This document shows, piece after piece, positions 35,910-46,738 of a stretch of 64,000 bases of DNA. Within the stretch, counting starts at the first letter, position 1, and every line of letters begins with the position of its first letter. This DNA is from Triglochin maritima. Lineage: Eukaryota > Streptophyta > Magnoliopsida > Alismatales > Juncaginaceae. Where the stretch lies: contig OY821771.1 in the NCBI GenBank assembly GCA_963682175.1, positions 7,191,001 to 7,255,000 on the forward strand, written 5' to 3'. The translations under genes and the position numbers were made by a program. Under the pieces are notes generated by a model. That model did no database searches. It had not been told where the DNA came from and saw only the letters and a program-made list of their open reading frames with translations.

Positions 35910-38900
35910 CTAAACCTGCACAAACGCGTGTTAGAGTTTTTATTTTTGGACTAGTAATAACCATATGAAAGAGACGAGGATTGGGAAAATGAACCTGTGG
36001 CTTTCCTGTTTGCAGTTTTTGCAACTCTTCCTGGACGGACAAAAACCTGCAGGTGGCTTGTGTAAGTTGTAAAACACTTTTGGCCAGAGATGATTTCAAC
36101 TTTTGAGAACCTTACCTCCATTGCAAATCTGTTAATTCTTGTACCAGTTCTTTTTCCCTCTCCTGAGCTACCTCAAGCTGCACACAAAATAAAACAAAAC
36201 CTGATTATGCGATAAGCACAAACTTACATGTTATTACATGCGCTGGAGGCGATTATATGTAGGTCATTTGATACTGTGACGTGCAATGATATTTTAGGGA
36301 TCACAATATACCTTGAAACGCACAAAATTATTTTGCAAATTGATACAAGAATTACCACATCAATAAACGTGGCCAAATATTTTATTGTATTCAATAAGTT
36401 GTAGAGAGCAAATGTGTAATAACTAATGATCTACGGAAATTGTCATGGAACAAAAGCCAGATGAGGTATACAGTATAATATATGATTAAAATAAAATACC
36501 TTAACCTAATATAGTGATATCATCTAATAGATACATGCTAAAGTTGGTTTTGCAGTTGCAATCACTTAAGTCAGGGCATGGCAGCTGAGACTTAAGATTG
36601 TAAGTTTTGACCTCTTGCAAGGACTTGCTTAGAACCAAATCACATACACCTTATATACCTCTAGGACAGAGAAGCCATGAATTGTCTCATGGTTTTCTTC
36701 CACTTTCCTGGAAAATTGATTCTTCTTATTGGTAAAAAAACTAAAAATAGTAGACAACTTTTTAGTGAATTTATGTAACCTTTGTCTTATAATATTATTT
36801 GAAGGAGAGTTTATAAAAGGTTACAGAAAAAAAAAATATAGCATGATATGGTATACTGGATCCTAACTTACCGTGGACCACCTCTCAATTAAGTTTGTGG
36901 GTGGTTGGCTGATCTCTCCGTTGGTGGTTTGATTAACTGGAACAGTTAAGATGAGACCAACAGTTTAGGGTAAAGGAACAAGGATGTGCCACTCAAATAT
37001 GAGAAATTAACTATCGCTGACCTGAAGGATCACCAGAAACTACTTGCTTCATTACATTCAAAATGTAATCCTGGATTGAAATCAAAGACATGATAAATAA
37101 TCTTCGAAAAACTAAGACATGAAAAATGATCCCGCGCAAATTAAACATACCCTCTTCTGGAAATTGTCCTGTAAGAAGTAATGCAATTGCTGATAGAGCA
37201 CTGTAGTGGAAATGAAATTTGATTTGGCACCAAGCGGTGAAGGTGAAGGTAAGTTGGTGGCACTTGTAGGGAGCTGATTAAGTGCCTAAAATATATCACC
37301 AGCAAACAAGATTGACATTGTATTATACCACTTAAAACCTCTAAATTATATTCATGACATATTACTTTCAGATATAATAGCAACACACACAACGCTATTT
37401 GTTATTCATTAATTATATTCACAAATTGCAATATGTTAAGAGCAGAGATTTGTTGCTTGAATTGAAGCAGTTACTATGAGCATGATAAAACCTAGGCTAC
37501 TGGGTGGGAACTTTAATGCCATGATACCTGCTGGTGATGAAAAGTGGAACGAATTCTGTTCTTACTTTCTAAGTACACTGGAGCTTAAAACTTTTTGGCT
37601 AACCAGCATTTTTCAAATTTGAACATAAAATTGGTATCTAAGACAAGTCGTGATGTTAAATTTCCTGACCTGTAAGCTTTGACACTTTGGCATGGCGGGA
37701 GATGGAGGGGCCTTAGGAACAGAGCAAAGAAAATGGATTATTGAAGTGGAAATGAACATCAAGGAGAATATATTGCAATCTTTTACCTTTTCTAGCTCAA
37801 TATTCTCAGATGTCACCTTAAAACGTCCCTTTTGCTGAACCGAAGGAACCTTGACTTTTGTGTCATTGTCTTCTGTAAATGAAACAATAGCTACCATTAG
37901 GGAGAAAAGACAATGACTGCAACAGAAACTGTATTGCGGAATGCAGAAGGAATGCAAACAAATAAATTAAAAGAACGTGCCTAGAGTGCTGGATGATATA
38001 GGATTAGGTCAAGAGGCAAACCATTTGCAGTTGGAGGAATAGTTCCATTGCAATTCTCCATATTCTGGTTCTGGTCATGACTAGAGACACTGAGGGTAGC
38101 AGAGAAGGATAGAAGATAAGCATATAAACCTATTTTGCTGAAATTTGTGATACTAGAAGAAATAACATGTATGCCCCAAATTTTCAAGAAACAGATGTAT
38201 AACAAAAAAAACGAGTGTAAGGCAAATATTAAATTATGCACAAAATTGGAATAAGAACGTACAAAACTTGACATGAATTTTTATAAGAGCTCATTTAAAA
38301 TTTATAGCTACAGATTATGGTAATATGAAAATTCTGTAGACCTGGGCTACGTGATGTATTTAGGATCGTAAGCCTTCCTAGAAACCAAAACATTAACACA
38401 CTGAAGTGTGTCAACAGAAACCATGTTTTTTCCCAGTTAGCTAGGTAAAACTTGATTCTGAGCAGTCATTTAGGGGCTTTAGCTGGTGGTCTGGGTTGTT
38501 TTCCTCTCGACGATGATAATACCAACCAAATCTAAACAGTATATGGGAAGCATTGAAGGTTCATGTGAACAAAGTATCCAAAGAAATTGACTTATATGAA
38601 ACACAATAAGGCCAAGAAAATTAACCAAGTTGCAGCAATTATTACTTATATAAAAAAGAAAACATACTGCAAAACAATAAACTAAAACAAAAGATTATTG
38701 ATTCCCAGAAAGGCAGAAACTGAGAGAATCAAACCTCTCTTCTTTAAGCAAGGGTTGAGCACTGTCTGCTGAACCTGAACAAGTGGATACTCTTCTTTCA
38801 TGAAAGGAGCGAGAGCCTGTTGGTTCCAAATGCCTCTTGTCATTCAGAGCTTTGGAACTTCCATTGGACTTGTTGTGCATTTCATTGACAAGACTGTGTG

Positions 38901-41900
38901 AACCATTTTGAAGAATATTCTGATTACTTGTGGTGCCTTTATTGGTTGCGCTAGAGTTATTATCGACTTCTTCAGATTTTAACCTAAAGAGAATGGAATG
39001 AATATGAAATTGGCATGTCACAGTCACGTGATATTGCAAGTACTGCTTCCACACTACAGAGATTGAGTGGGAGTGTCTGAAGGGAAAATAGGTGTTTGAC
39101 GTATAAAGAGTGACAAATAAATATTATAGAGAGTTAAAGTGTCAAACAAGTGATTATTAGATATTTGTATGTGCAAGAACTAGATGTCAGGAGTATAGAT
39201 GATTATCATAGACCAAACGTAAGTGGCACAATAAGAAGTCCTAGCTTTTGCTTGTGCTAACATAAATATGACATAGAATAGAAAGACCACCTTGGAGTAG
39301 TAACTGGATCTGGGTTCGCAGCTGTAGCTGATTTTGCCAGCACTGTATCAATGTTTTCCTGCATATTTACATGGCTGTAATTTTACAGAATAAGGCATAC
39401 CTCTAAATATATTTGAAGATATACAAGATTCCAGGAATCTAATATTAAAAAGGCAGAAATTACCCTTTCAATTTCATCTTTGGAAAAGCAACTAGCAGTA
39501 GATGCGCTGGGAGATCTTTTCATTGACACACTTACAGCGTCGAACCCATAGTTCAGAAGGCCACTATTATCTTTTTCAGATGCACCTTCTTCATCTTGTA
39601 CCTGGAAAAGCATAAATTGTGAAATGATGGACGAAATTGAGAAGATCTGTGAGATAATAAGAATGAGATGCTGTTTACCAGTGCAGATTGAATCTTCAGA
39701 TCTTCAATGTCAAAGTTCCAGCAGCTAATGCCTCTTTTATATTCACTCTACGGATAGTAATGGAATAAATTAAACTTCTTTAAATTTCCTCAAATACAAA
39801 GCAGGCCTTGTAAAAGAAGGTTCAAGAAGTTGCATGTATTGAGTTGAGAGTAGATATAGTGTCATAGGAAATCATAGTTTCTTGTCAGTTACGTACCAAA
39901 ACAAATCGCCATTGTGTATAGGTGATAAGATACTCAGGGTTTACAGGATGCAGCCATTAATGTAGACATTTTATGCAAAACTAGGAGCTAGAATAATGTA
40001 ATGGTAGTTTCAATATGAGATCTAACAATAAGATTTGTGAGAAGACAAATAGGGAGGACAACATTTTTGTTGATAATCGTAATACTTCATAAGTGATATG
40101 TGTAGAATACAATGCAACAGCATATACAAAAAAAAATGATTTTTTTCATAAGTTTAAAAATAAGGTATTTATCATTGATTACCACTTTTATCAAAGATAA
40201 GAATATTTATCTAATCATCAATAGTGCATGAGGATTTGATTTCATTGTAAATGATAATCATAGTCCTTTATAAATGATGTGTAGAATACAATACAACAAC
40301 ATATACAAAAATTGAAAGAGAATTCACATAAGTTAATAACTAAGGTATTTATCATTGATTACCACTTCTTATCAAAGATAAAAAAAATCATCTAATTGTG
40401 AATAGTACATAAGGATTTGATTATTCATGTTCACAAAACAATGAATTCAAACTACCAATTTCCAAAGTGTTTTTGATTAGACAAAAAAAAAATACTAAAA
40501 CCTGTGATATCTCTTCCTTTTCACCATCAGGCATTTTCTTCTGTGCCATCAAGTTTTCTTCCTTTTCCTGAATTAAAATTGAATAGCATATGAGTGTATG
40601 ACTAAAGAGGTATCTCAACTCTAATGCTTAATCCAGATTCAAAGAGTATGACCTTATCCATTACCTTTAATGCTTTAATTCGATCAGCAAGAGGAGGTAG
40701 GCCCTCCAAGATGGTCCTGGCAATGTAATCGTTGGAACTGGCTTGCTTAAAGAAGTTGTGTTTTAAGAGTTTGTGAGCAGCAGGTCTTTTTGAAGGATCT
40801 TTAACCAAGCACAAAGCAACCATTTGCTTAAATGCCTAAATATGACAAAAAATATGCACGTTAATAGGAAAAGTGAAGGAATTGAGAAGAAAAATGAATA
40901 GCAAACATGGTTATACCTTGGAAAACTTCTTGTCTCTTTCGTAGTTAAGGCTTGGCGGAGCATTTTGCAAAGTCATTAGCAAAACCTGCATGGAAATTTA
41001 ATACAGAGACCATTTTATTGAGAAATTATGTCTAGCTATTCCCTGAAGCCAAGGAGCTACCTTCATGGGAGGGAACTTTGAGAAAGGAGCATGACCGTGA
41101 GCAAGCTCCAGAGCAGTTATGCCAAAAGACCATATATCTGCCCTGGAGGACCACAATCATTCGTTGATGGGAAAAAGAAAAGGACAGGAAATTCTGGTTA
41201 GAAAAAGATTTTTTATTGCAACAGAATAAAGAACACAATTGACTTACTTGAAATCATAGCCATGTAGTTGCTCCATCACCTCCGGTGCCATCCTGAGAAC
41301 ATGTGTAGTGTGTAAAAATGAGCACAACTACTTATGAATACTAAGTAAAATGGAAGAAAAAATAAATTGAAATCAATCACTGGCTTTGCAATTAGTTTAA
41401 GCGCACCAGCAAGGTGTCCCAACAAATGTATTTCTGACGCGTTGTCTATCACCCGAATCAAAGAGGCTAGCTGATACACCGAAGTCCCCCAACTTGACTC
41501 CACCTTTAGCATCGACTAGGATATTACCAGCCTGCAAAAGGAGAAACCCAATAAAACCATCAAGGTTACAATTACTTGACAGTGTTGAGAGCAAAGGTTC
41601 TGCCATTTGATATAACTATAGCAATTGTCAAACAGTTCTACCTTCACATCACGGTGAATATGTCCATGTTTATGAAGATACTCTAAGCCTTTCAAAACTT
41701 CACGCAATAATGTAGCAATGAAAACTTCCTCAAAACCATCAGTATAGGCAGATTTTAGAATATGAAGGCAAGAGCCACCGGCCATGTAAGGCATGACAAC
41801 CCACAAGGTTTTGTCATTCGCAAATGAGCAGTGTGCCTTGAGAAGATTAGGATGGTTGATCAGAATCATCGTTTGTGCCTCCCGAGAGATGTTGTTCTGT

Positions 41901-42627
41901 ACAATACCACCAAAAGGAAGGAAAAACACATTACGGAATGGGGAAAAAACAGGACGCTTCTGTGACAATCAAAATCTATGTCTCATCTATCCCCGAGTAA
42001 AATCCTTCATCTGCCGTATCCCCAAAGCATTAACATCAGCATTACCCCAAAACCTCAAAAGTGGCTTCCACGTGAAGCAGGGTAAGGGGGGTTCAGATGT
42101 ACACAACCATAGTCATGTCACTTTGTGACACAAAGGTTGTTTATGATTCACCCATGATCTAGACAATTTTCTGCAAATTCACAATGAATAAGAATCGCAG
42201 ACAACTTATATTGTAACCCAAAAGCTAAAAGATAACGTAATCTTGACTCCATCAGGAATGGACAAGATTCAAAGCATAATAAAAAAATAAAAAAAACTCG
42301 ATCCATAAACCTCAAACCAACAAAACTCCAAAACCTCCACCCAAACCACAAACATGCAACATCATATTACCAAACCTTCGAAACAAAATAAAAAATAAAA
42401 TCAAACAATCATCTCAGTATCTCACATCCTCATCGATCGATCCGAGGATACAAGAAACAAGGCGTTACCAGATCAGCAGTGTGCTTCTCGAGGTCAAGGA
42501 CCTTAACCGCAACGATCTTATCCAACGGAAGGCATCTGGCCCGGTGGACCTTGGCCGTGACGCCGTGGCCGATCTCCTCGAGGAGCTCGTAGTCGTCGGC
42601 CCGGATCGGGTACTTCCCCCTCTTCAT
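35910..42627 (-). CDS. STE20/GCK-like serine/threonine kinase (plant BLUS1/OSR1-type)
   Basis: Twenty-one exons give 686 residues: 42627-42469, 41896-41642, 41531-41407, 41292-41248, 41142-41061, 40985-40917, 40835-40665, 40567-40502, 39747-39679, 39601-39464, 39358-39291, 38983-38735, 38089-38022, 37872-37787, 37711-37670, 37285-37151, 37070-37022, 36936-36872, 36177-36116, 36046-35995, 35915-35910. The kinase domain spans about residues 13-275: IGHGVTAKV loop, K42 in [15 protein letters not shown] (D136), GDFG (D154) and the STE20 signature VGTPCWMAPE. Downstream is a long serine-rich region with KRSPSAS, then [16 protein letters not shown] and a C-terminal coiled coil ending [11 protein letters not shown]. 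By family it is an active cytosolic kinase related to stomatal and stress signalling kinases. The last exon encodes only V and the stop. The donor of exon 13 (AAATG/GTTTGC) is weak. Confidence 0.9.
40072..40424 (+). repeat. Tandem duplication inside a kinase intron
   Basis: Two copies of about 170-185 bp lie in the intron between kinase exons 8 and 9. Both contain TGTAGAATACAATnCAACA, AAGGTATTTATCATTGATTA and ATCAAAGATAA. The first spans about 40072-40240 and the second about 40254-40424. Confidence 0.8.
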
Positions 42628-42900
42628 CCCGGAAACCCTAACCCTAGGCTGGGGTTTGGGGTTTGAAGCTTTCTCGTGAGAGAGGAGAGAGACTCGCCGA
42701 AGGCGTCGGGTAATCTCTTCTTCCCTCGCTTTCTCTCTCTTATTTATTTATTTATACCTTTTTTTAATGTGTTCGTAACTTCGTATGAGAAAAGCGCGCC
42801 ACACGGGCTTCTCCTGGTGGGTCCATTTATGGTTCTTTCCAATCCGCTTTTCTTTTAATTTTTTTTCCGGAAACCTACTCAAATCAACCTCCATTTGGAA
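42628..42900 (-). promoter_or_regulatory. 5' leader and promoter region of the kinase gene
   Basis: Upstream of the ATG at 42627, the minus strand is CT-rich and GA-rich (GAGAGAGAAAGCGAGGG near 42730), a common plant leader feature. No TATA box or start site can be fixed with confidence. Confidence 0.35.
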
Positions 42901-42919
42901 AGGTTTTTCTTTTTCTTTC

Positions 42920-43237
42920 CGTATAAGTATATTTATAAATATTGATATAATTGACTAATTTGTTTGTAGTTAAAGTTAAGTCCAAGGGGTTCAATTTTTG
43001 ATATTGGTTATTTTTTAAGTATATAACTATACATGAATTCTCTAGTGAGTCATGGGCTTAATTTAGAAAAATTAAGCTCCCACAATATCCACCACTCATT
43101 TCAAATTGTAAGGTAGATTAAGAAAAAACGGTTATGTTAATGAATTGTGAGATTAACTGTAAATAAGATCCATTGATGAGATTACAGTAGCTTAAGCTAA
43201 ATTTGATGAACCCTGGGCTCACTGGAGCTTGACCATA

Positions 43238-43276
<39 letters not shown>

Positions 43277-43480
43277 ATGATATAATTGACTAATTTGTTT
43301 GTAGCCAAACTTATTTTAGGGGGTTCGTTAAAGTTGTCGTTGAGGTTCGGTTTCTGATATTGGTTATTTTTTAAAGTATATAAATATATATATAATATAA
43401 TTGACTAATTTGTTTGTAGTTAAACTTAAGGGGTTCGTCGTTGAGGTTCGATTTCGAACATTGGTTATTACGATGTTGCT
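42920..43480 (+). repeat. Three copies of a roughly 100-bp repeat, one interrupted by a MITE
   Basis: The phrase ATATAATTGACTAATTTGTT followed by TGTAG, and later GATATTGGTTATTTTTTAA, occurs at about 42945, 43275 and 43397. The space between copies one and two is occupied by the 43.0-kb MITE and a TA microsatellite (43243-43275). Confidence 0.8.
43021..43245. mobile_element. MITE-like element embedded in a TA microsatellite, copy 1
   Basis: It shares its whole length with 52990-53243: ATGAATTnTCTAnTGAGTC, CCACnATATCCACCAC, GTGAGATTAACnGTAAATGA and GGGCTCACTnnAnCTTGACnATAT in the same order. Both copies abut TA-rich tracts, as in MITE families that insert into TA microsatellites. No coding frame. 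Confidence 0.7.
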
Positions 43481-43982
43481 GGTTATAGACTGTTTGACAA
43501 GGTTGGCCATGATTAAGCTGAAATTGGGAATAATTTTGGATTTGTTGCTAGAAAAGTATGTGTTGTAAGTTTCGAAAATGGAAATCGTGTATTGAAATGG
43601 AAATTAATGATGTTTTTATTGAACTGAAATTATTGTAGATTTCTTAGAGGCATTAGGTTATTAATTAGGGCCCTAGAAAGAGTGAGGCGAGGTTGACCGT
43701 TGATGAAGCACGATTGTGTAGCTAGCGGGTGATGGAAGAGTGTTTCCTTGCTGCTGAAGATCGTGTATTTTGTATTGTGTTGGAACAATTGAGAAGATAA
43801 GACAAGACAATATATATATATACACAGAAATGTTACAATAAGACCAAATCTCATTCTTAAAAAATGAGACCTCATATTTTCCTCCTTTAAATCTAGATCC
43901 AACGAATGGTTTATTCAACATTCAATTTATACAACCAAAGGGTAATATGGTAATCTTTATCTCAAGGATGTCAACATCGTCC

Positions 43983-44312
43983 TCGACAACTCATTCCATC
44001 TCCCCGCCTCTGATCCATTCCTACTCCCTCCACCAACACATCGCCTCCCTTCTTCTCAACCTTCCTCCTCATCCTCCGTCGATCTTATCCCGCCTCCGCA
44101 GCAGCCCAACCGTTGCTCCACCCGTCGCCTTTTTCGAATCCAAGCTCTGGGATTTGACGGTGTTGGTGGGCCCAACTACGTCGGAAGTGGGACCTTCTTC
44201 AACCGGAATGCCTTGCATGGTGACAAGGATGTTGTGGGAGGCGGTGGGTTGAGTGGGGCCCATGTTGTGGCTGGGTGCACTAATGAGAATGACGCTGGTT
44301 GGGGTTCCACGG
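43983..44312 (+). pseudogene. Cellulose synthase-like (CslE/G type) fragment
   Basis: The plus frame includes QALGFDGVGGPNYVGSGTFF then NRNALHG and, downstream, CTNENDAGWGSTV. This recalls the Csl segment in which a G-D-G..GP.Y.GTGC.F.R..L.G motif precedes a CTYEENTQWG-like motif. The catalytic residues lie outside the piece. The frame is cut exactly at the Harbinger insertion (TAA at 44313) and nothing Csl-like resumes after 46738, so the fragment was already partial. Upstream residues are proline/serine-rich and not Csl-like. Confidence 0.42.
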
Positions 44313-44315
44313 TAA

Positions 44316-46735
44316 GGGCACCCTTAACGGGGGTGCCCCGCCCGGGCGCCCTGGTCGGGCGCCCGGGCGCACCCCCGTTAATGGGCGGGGCGCCCGTGGG
44401 GCGCCCGCCCGGGCCACCCGCCCGGGCGCTTGCCCGGGCGGTGGGCGTCCCGGGCAGACGCCCGGGCGCCCATGGGAGGGGGACACGTGTCCCCCTCCCA
44501 TTGGTTAAAAAAAATTTTTTTTTTTGATTTTTTTTTTGTTTTGGTTTTGTTATTAATGGATTGGGTGTTTGTTATAAATGTGGGGTAATAATTTTTTGTA
44601 AGTGATTAAAATTAAGAAATTTCCAGAACCAACAATTTCAAGTTAAATAGAAAAAAAATTAATACAACAATACCATAACAACAATACATTAATAATACTA
44701 AAATACGAAATACAACCACGGGAAATACAAACCATACGAAATACGGACTACTACAACCCGAAATACAAACATATGTTAAAGGGAAATACAAACCATACGG
44801 ACTACTACAACCCGAAATACAAGCTAAGGGAAATACAAACCATACGAAATACAGACTACATCAAACTACACGTACCCATTCTCTTCTGCCCATGCGAGAA
44901 GTTTATCGATTACTTTTTGATCCTTCTCCGTCGGGTTGTCCTTCCTCATTAGAGAGTGAAGCATGTCCAACTTATTTTTTATTAAATGCCTCTGGAAATT
45001 CCTTTCCGCTAACTCCTCTTGCTTAGAGAAACCATCTTCTCTGACTTGGGCGGTGTATCGCATCTGTTGTGCAAGTTCTCTAACATCGGTGTCTCTTTCG
45101 GGGCGTAATGCACTCTTAGCCTTTTTCTTAGCCTTCTTCACACCTTCTGGGCGTGTAGACGACTCCGGCATCGGCTCTTCTGCATCCGAGGGTGATTGCG
45201 TCCTCGAGCCGTCCGTGCTCTTTCTTTTCCCAAGGCTTCCTGACTGGGGACTATTTTCATCGTGCAACTCCGGGGACTCCCAGTCAACACGCACGGCATT
45301 AGCTCCGGAGATCACACTCTCCCATTTTGGGTACCTACGCAACATAACCCAAGCATCAAAATAAAGAAATTTACTAGGCCCATGATTTCGCTCGTAGATC
45401 ACGTGCGCTTGTCGGACAACATCGTCGTCATTCTGGCCGCTCCTTTTCCGTCGGAATGCCTGATCGAAGCACCCGACCCACTTGTTCACAGCAGGTATGA
45501 TTCTCCTCCACCGTCCTTTTAAGGACTCTGCGTTCCTTTCGGGTAGGCCTGTGCCTTCCACGGAGATGTCGTACACACGTTTCACCCTAGTCCACAATGA
45601 AGTAGACTTCTGGTTTGTCCCTGTCACCGCATCGCAACTGACTTCCATATATGCAGAGACAAGTCTCTCGTCCTCAGCTGTGGTCCACAACTTCGGATTG
45701 GCTTTGGCAGTTTGGACTTGCTTGCGGTGACGACGCTGTGGAGGTGGGGATGGTGGTGTGGGGGTGTGTCGTGGTGGGGACTCATCGTCGTCGTTACCCT
45801 CATCTTCAGTGTTCGCCATACTATGGCGGCTATTTTGAGACAAGGGTCGGCCAAACATCTGGAACTGCGGTTGATTATAAGGGAATGGTGGTGCATATTG
45901 TGAGTATTGTGGGAATGGTAAGTTTTGATCTGGGGATGCGTAGTGGGAGAATTGTGGGAATGGTGAGTTTTGGTCAGGTGGTGGGAATGGTGGTGCGTAC
46001 TGGGAGAAGTCGGGTTGTTGGAATGGTTGTTGGTAAAATGGACGTGAGGGATATGGTTGTGGATAGCGTGGATGCGGATTTGATTGTGGAGGAGGGGGGG
46101 AACGATTGTACTCCGGAGAAGACATTGTGGGAGAAATATGGGATGTAAGTTGAGTTTTGAGTTTTGTGGAAGAGATATGGGGTGTAAGGTGATTTTTGTG
46201 TAGGGTATATATAGAGAAAAAATTAGACACTGTGCAATCACGCGGATTACTTTTCTTTCACGCGTATACTGTACATTCACGCGGACTATTTTGTTTCACG
46301 CGTATACTGTAAATTCACGCGGACTACTTTTGATTCACGCGTATATTGTGCAATCACGCGTATACTGTGCAGTCACACGCGTTTCGAAATTCAAATATTC
46401 AAATTTCAAATATTCAAAATTTTGTGTTTAATAGTGATTAATATTGTTAATTAATTAATAGTAATAATAAGTATATCGCGAATTATAATTATAATGTAAT
46501 TAGAATTAGATTTATATATAATGTATTTTGTTAAATGTTGTGTGAGAATTAAATTTGTTTAATTAAGAAATGATGTGGATGAAAGAGAGTGTAGGGTGGG
46601 TGGGGGTAGCCTGGGCATGGATAAGGGGATTTTTTGGGTGGGTTGGGTGAGCTGACGTGGCAGAGAGAGAAGCTGACGTGGCAGAGAGAGAGTGCAGGGC
46701 GCCCGGGGGTAGCCCGGGCGCTGTTAAATGTGCTC
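44316..46735. mobile_element. PIF/Harbinger element with ORF1 only
   Basis: It is flanked by TAA on both sides (44313-44315 and 46736-46738). The ends are GGGCACCCTTAACGGGG on the left and, on the other strand at the right, GAGCACATTTAACAGCGCCC. Both termini are very GC-rich with CCCGGGCG words and can fold on themselves. The 2,420-bp interior codes on minus only for the Myb/SANT-like ORF1; no DDE transposase frame is present, so movement would need a transposase from elsewhere. Confidence 0.85.
44866..46125 (-). CDS. PIF/Harbinger ORF1, Myb/SANT-like DNA-binding protein
   Basis: An uninterrupted 419-codon frame. I start at ATG 46125 (MSSPEYN) rather than the in-frame ATG at 46230, because a TATA box (CTATATATAC on minus, about 46203-46212) lies between them. 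Residues 1-110 are a proline/glutamine/tyrosine-rich repeat with FPQYSQYAPPF-type units. A basic stretch follows, then the Myb/SANT-like domain with LWTTAEDERLVSAYMEV, SLWTRVKRVYD and SLKGRWRRIIPAVNKWVG. The segment FDAWVMLRRYPKW matches the plant NAM-associated C-terminal type. The tail is helical and charged. In Ping/mPing and PIF systems ORF1 works with the DDE transposase to bind ends and enter the nucleus. The frame is intact, so it might still be made. Confidence 0.85.
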   Translation of the reverse strand: MSSPEYNRSPPPPQSNPHPRYPQPYPSRPFYQQPFQQPDFSQYAPPFPPPDQNSPFPQFSHYASPDQNLPFPQYSQYAPPFPYNQPQFQMFGRPLSQNSRHSMANTEDEGNDDDESPPRHTPTPPSPPPQRRHRKQVQTAKANPKLWTTAEDERLVSAYMEVSCDAVTGTNQKSTSLWTRVKRVYDISVEGTGLPERNAESLKGRWRRIIPAVNKWVGCFDQAFRRKRSGQNDDDVVRQAHVIYERNHGPSKFLYFDAWVMLRRYPKWESVISGANAVRVDWESPELHDENSPQSGSLGKRKSTDGSRTQSPSDAEEPMPESSTRPEGVKKAKKKAKSALRPERDTDVRELAQQMRYTAQVREDGFSKQEELAERNFQRHLIKNKLDMLHSLMRKDNPTEKDQKVIDKLLAWAEENGYV

Positions 46736-46738
46736 TAA

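Noticed and set aside
44213..44527. Proline/glycine-rich frames on both strands
   Set aside because: They are produced by the GGGCGCCC-rich Harbinger terminus and lack codon structure.
45624..46280. 218-codon histidine-rich minus frame and 165-codon plus frame
   Set aside because: They are shadows of the proline/glutamine-rich N-terminus of ORF1 in other frames.
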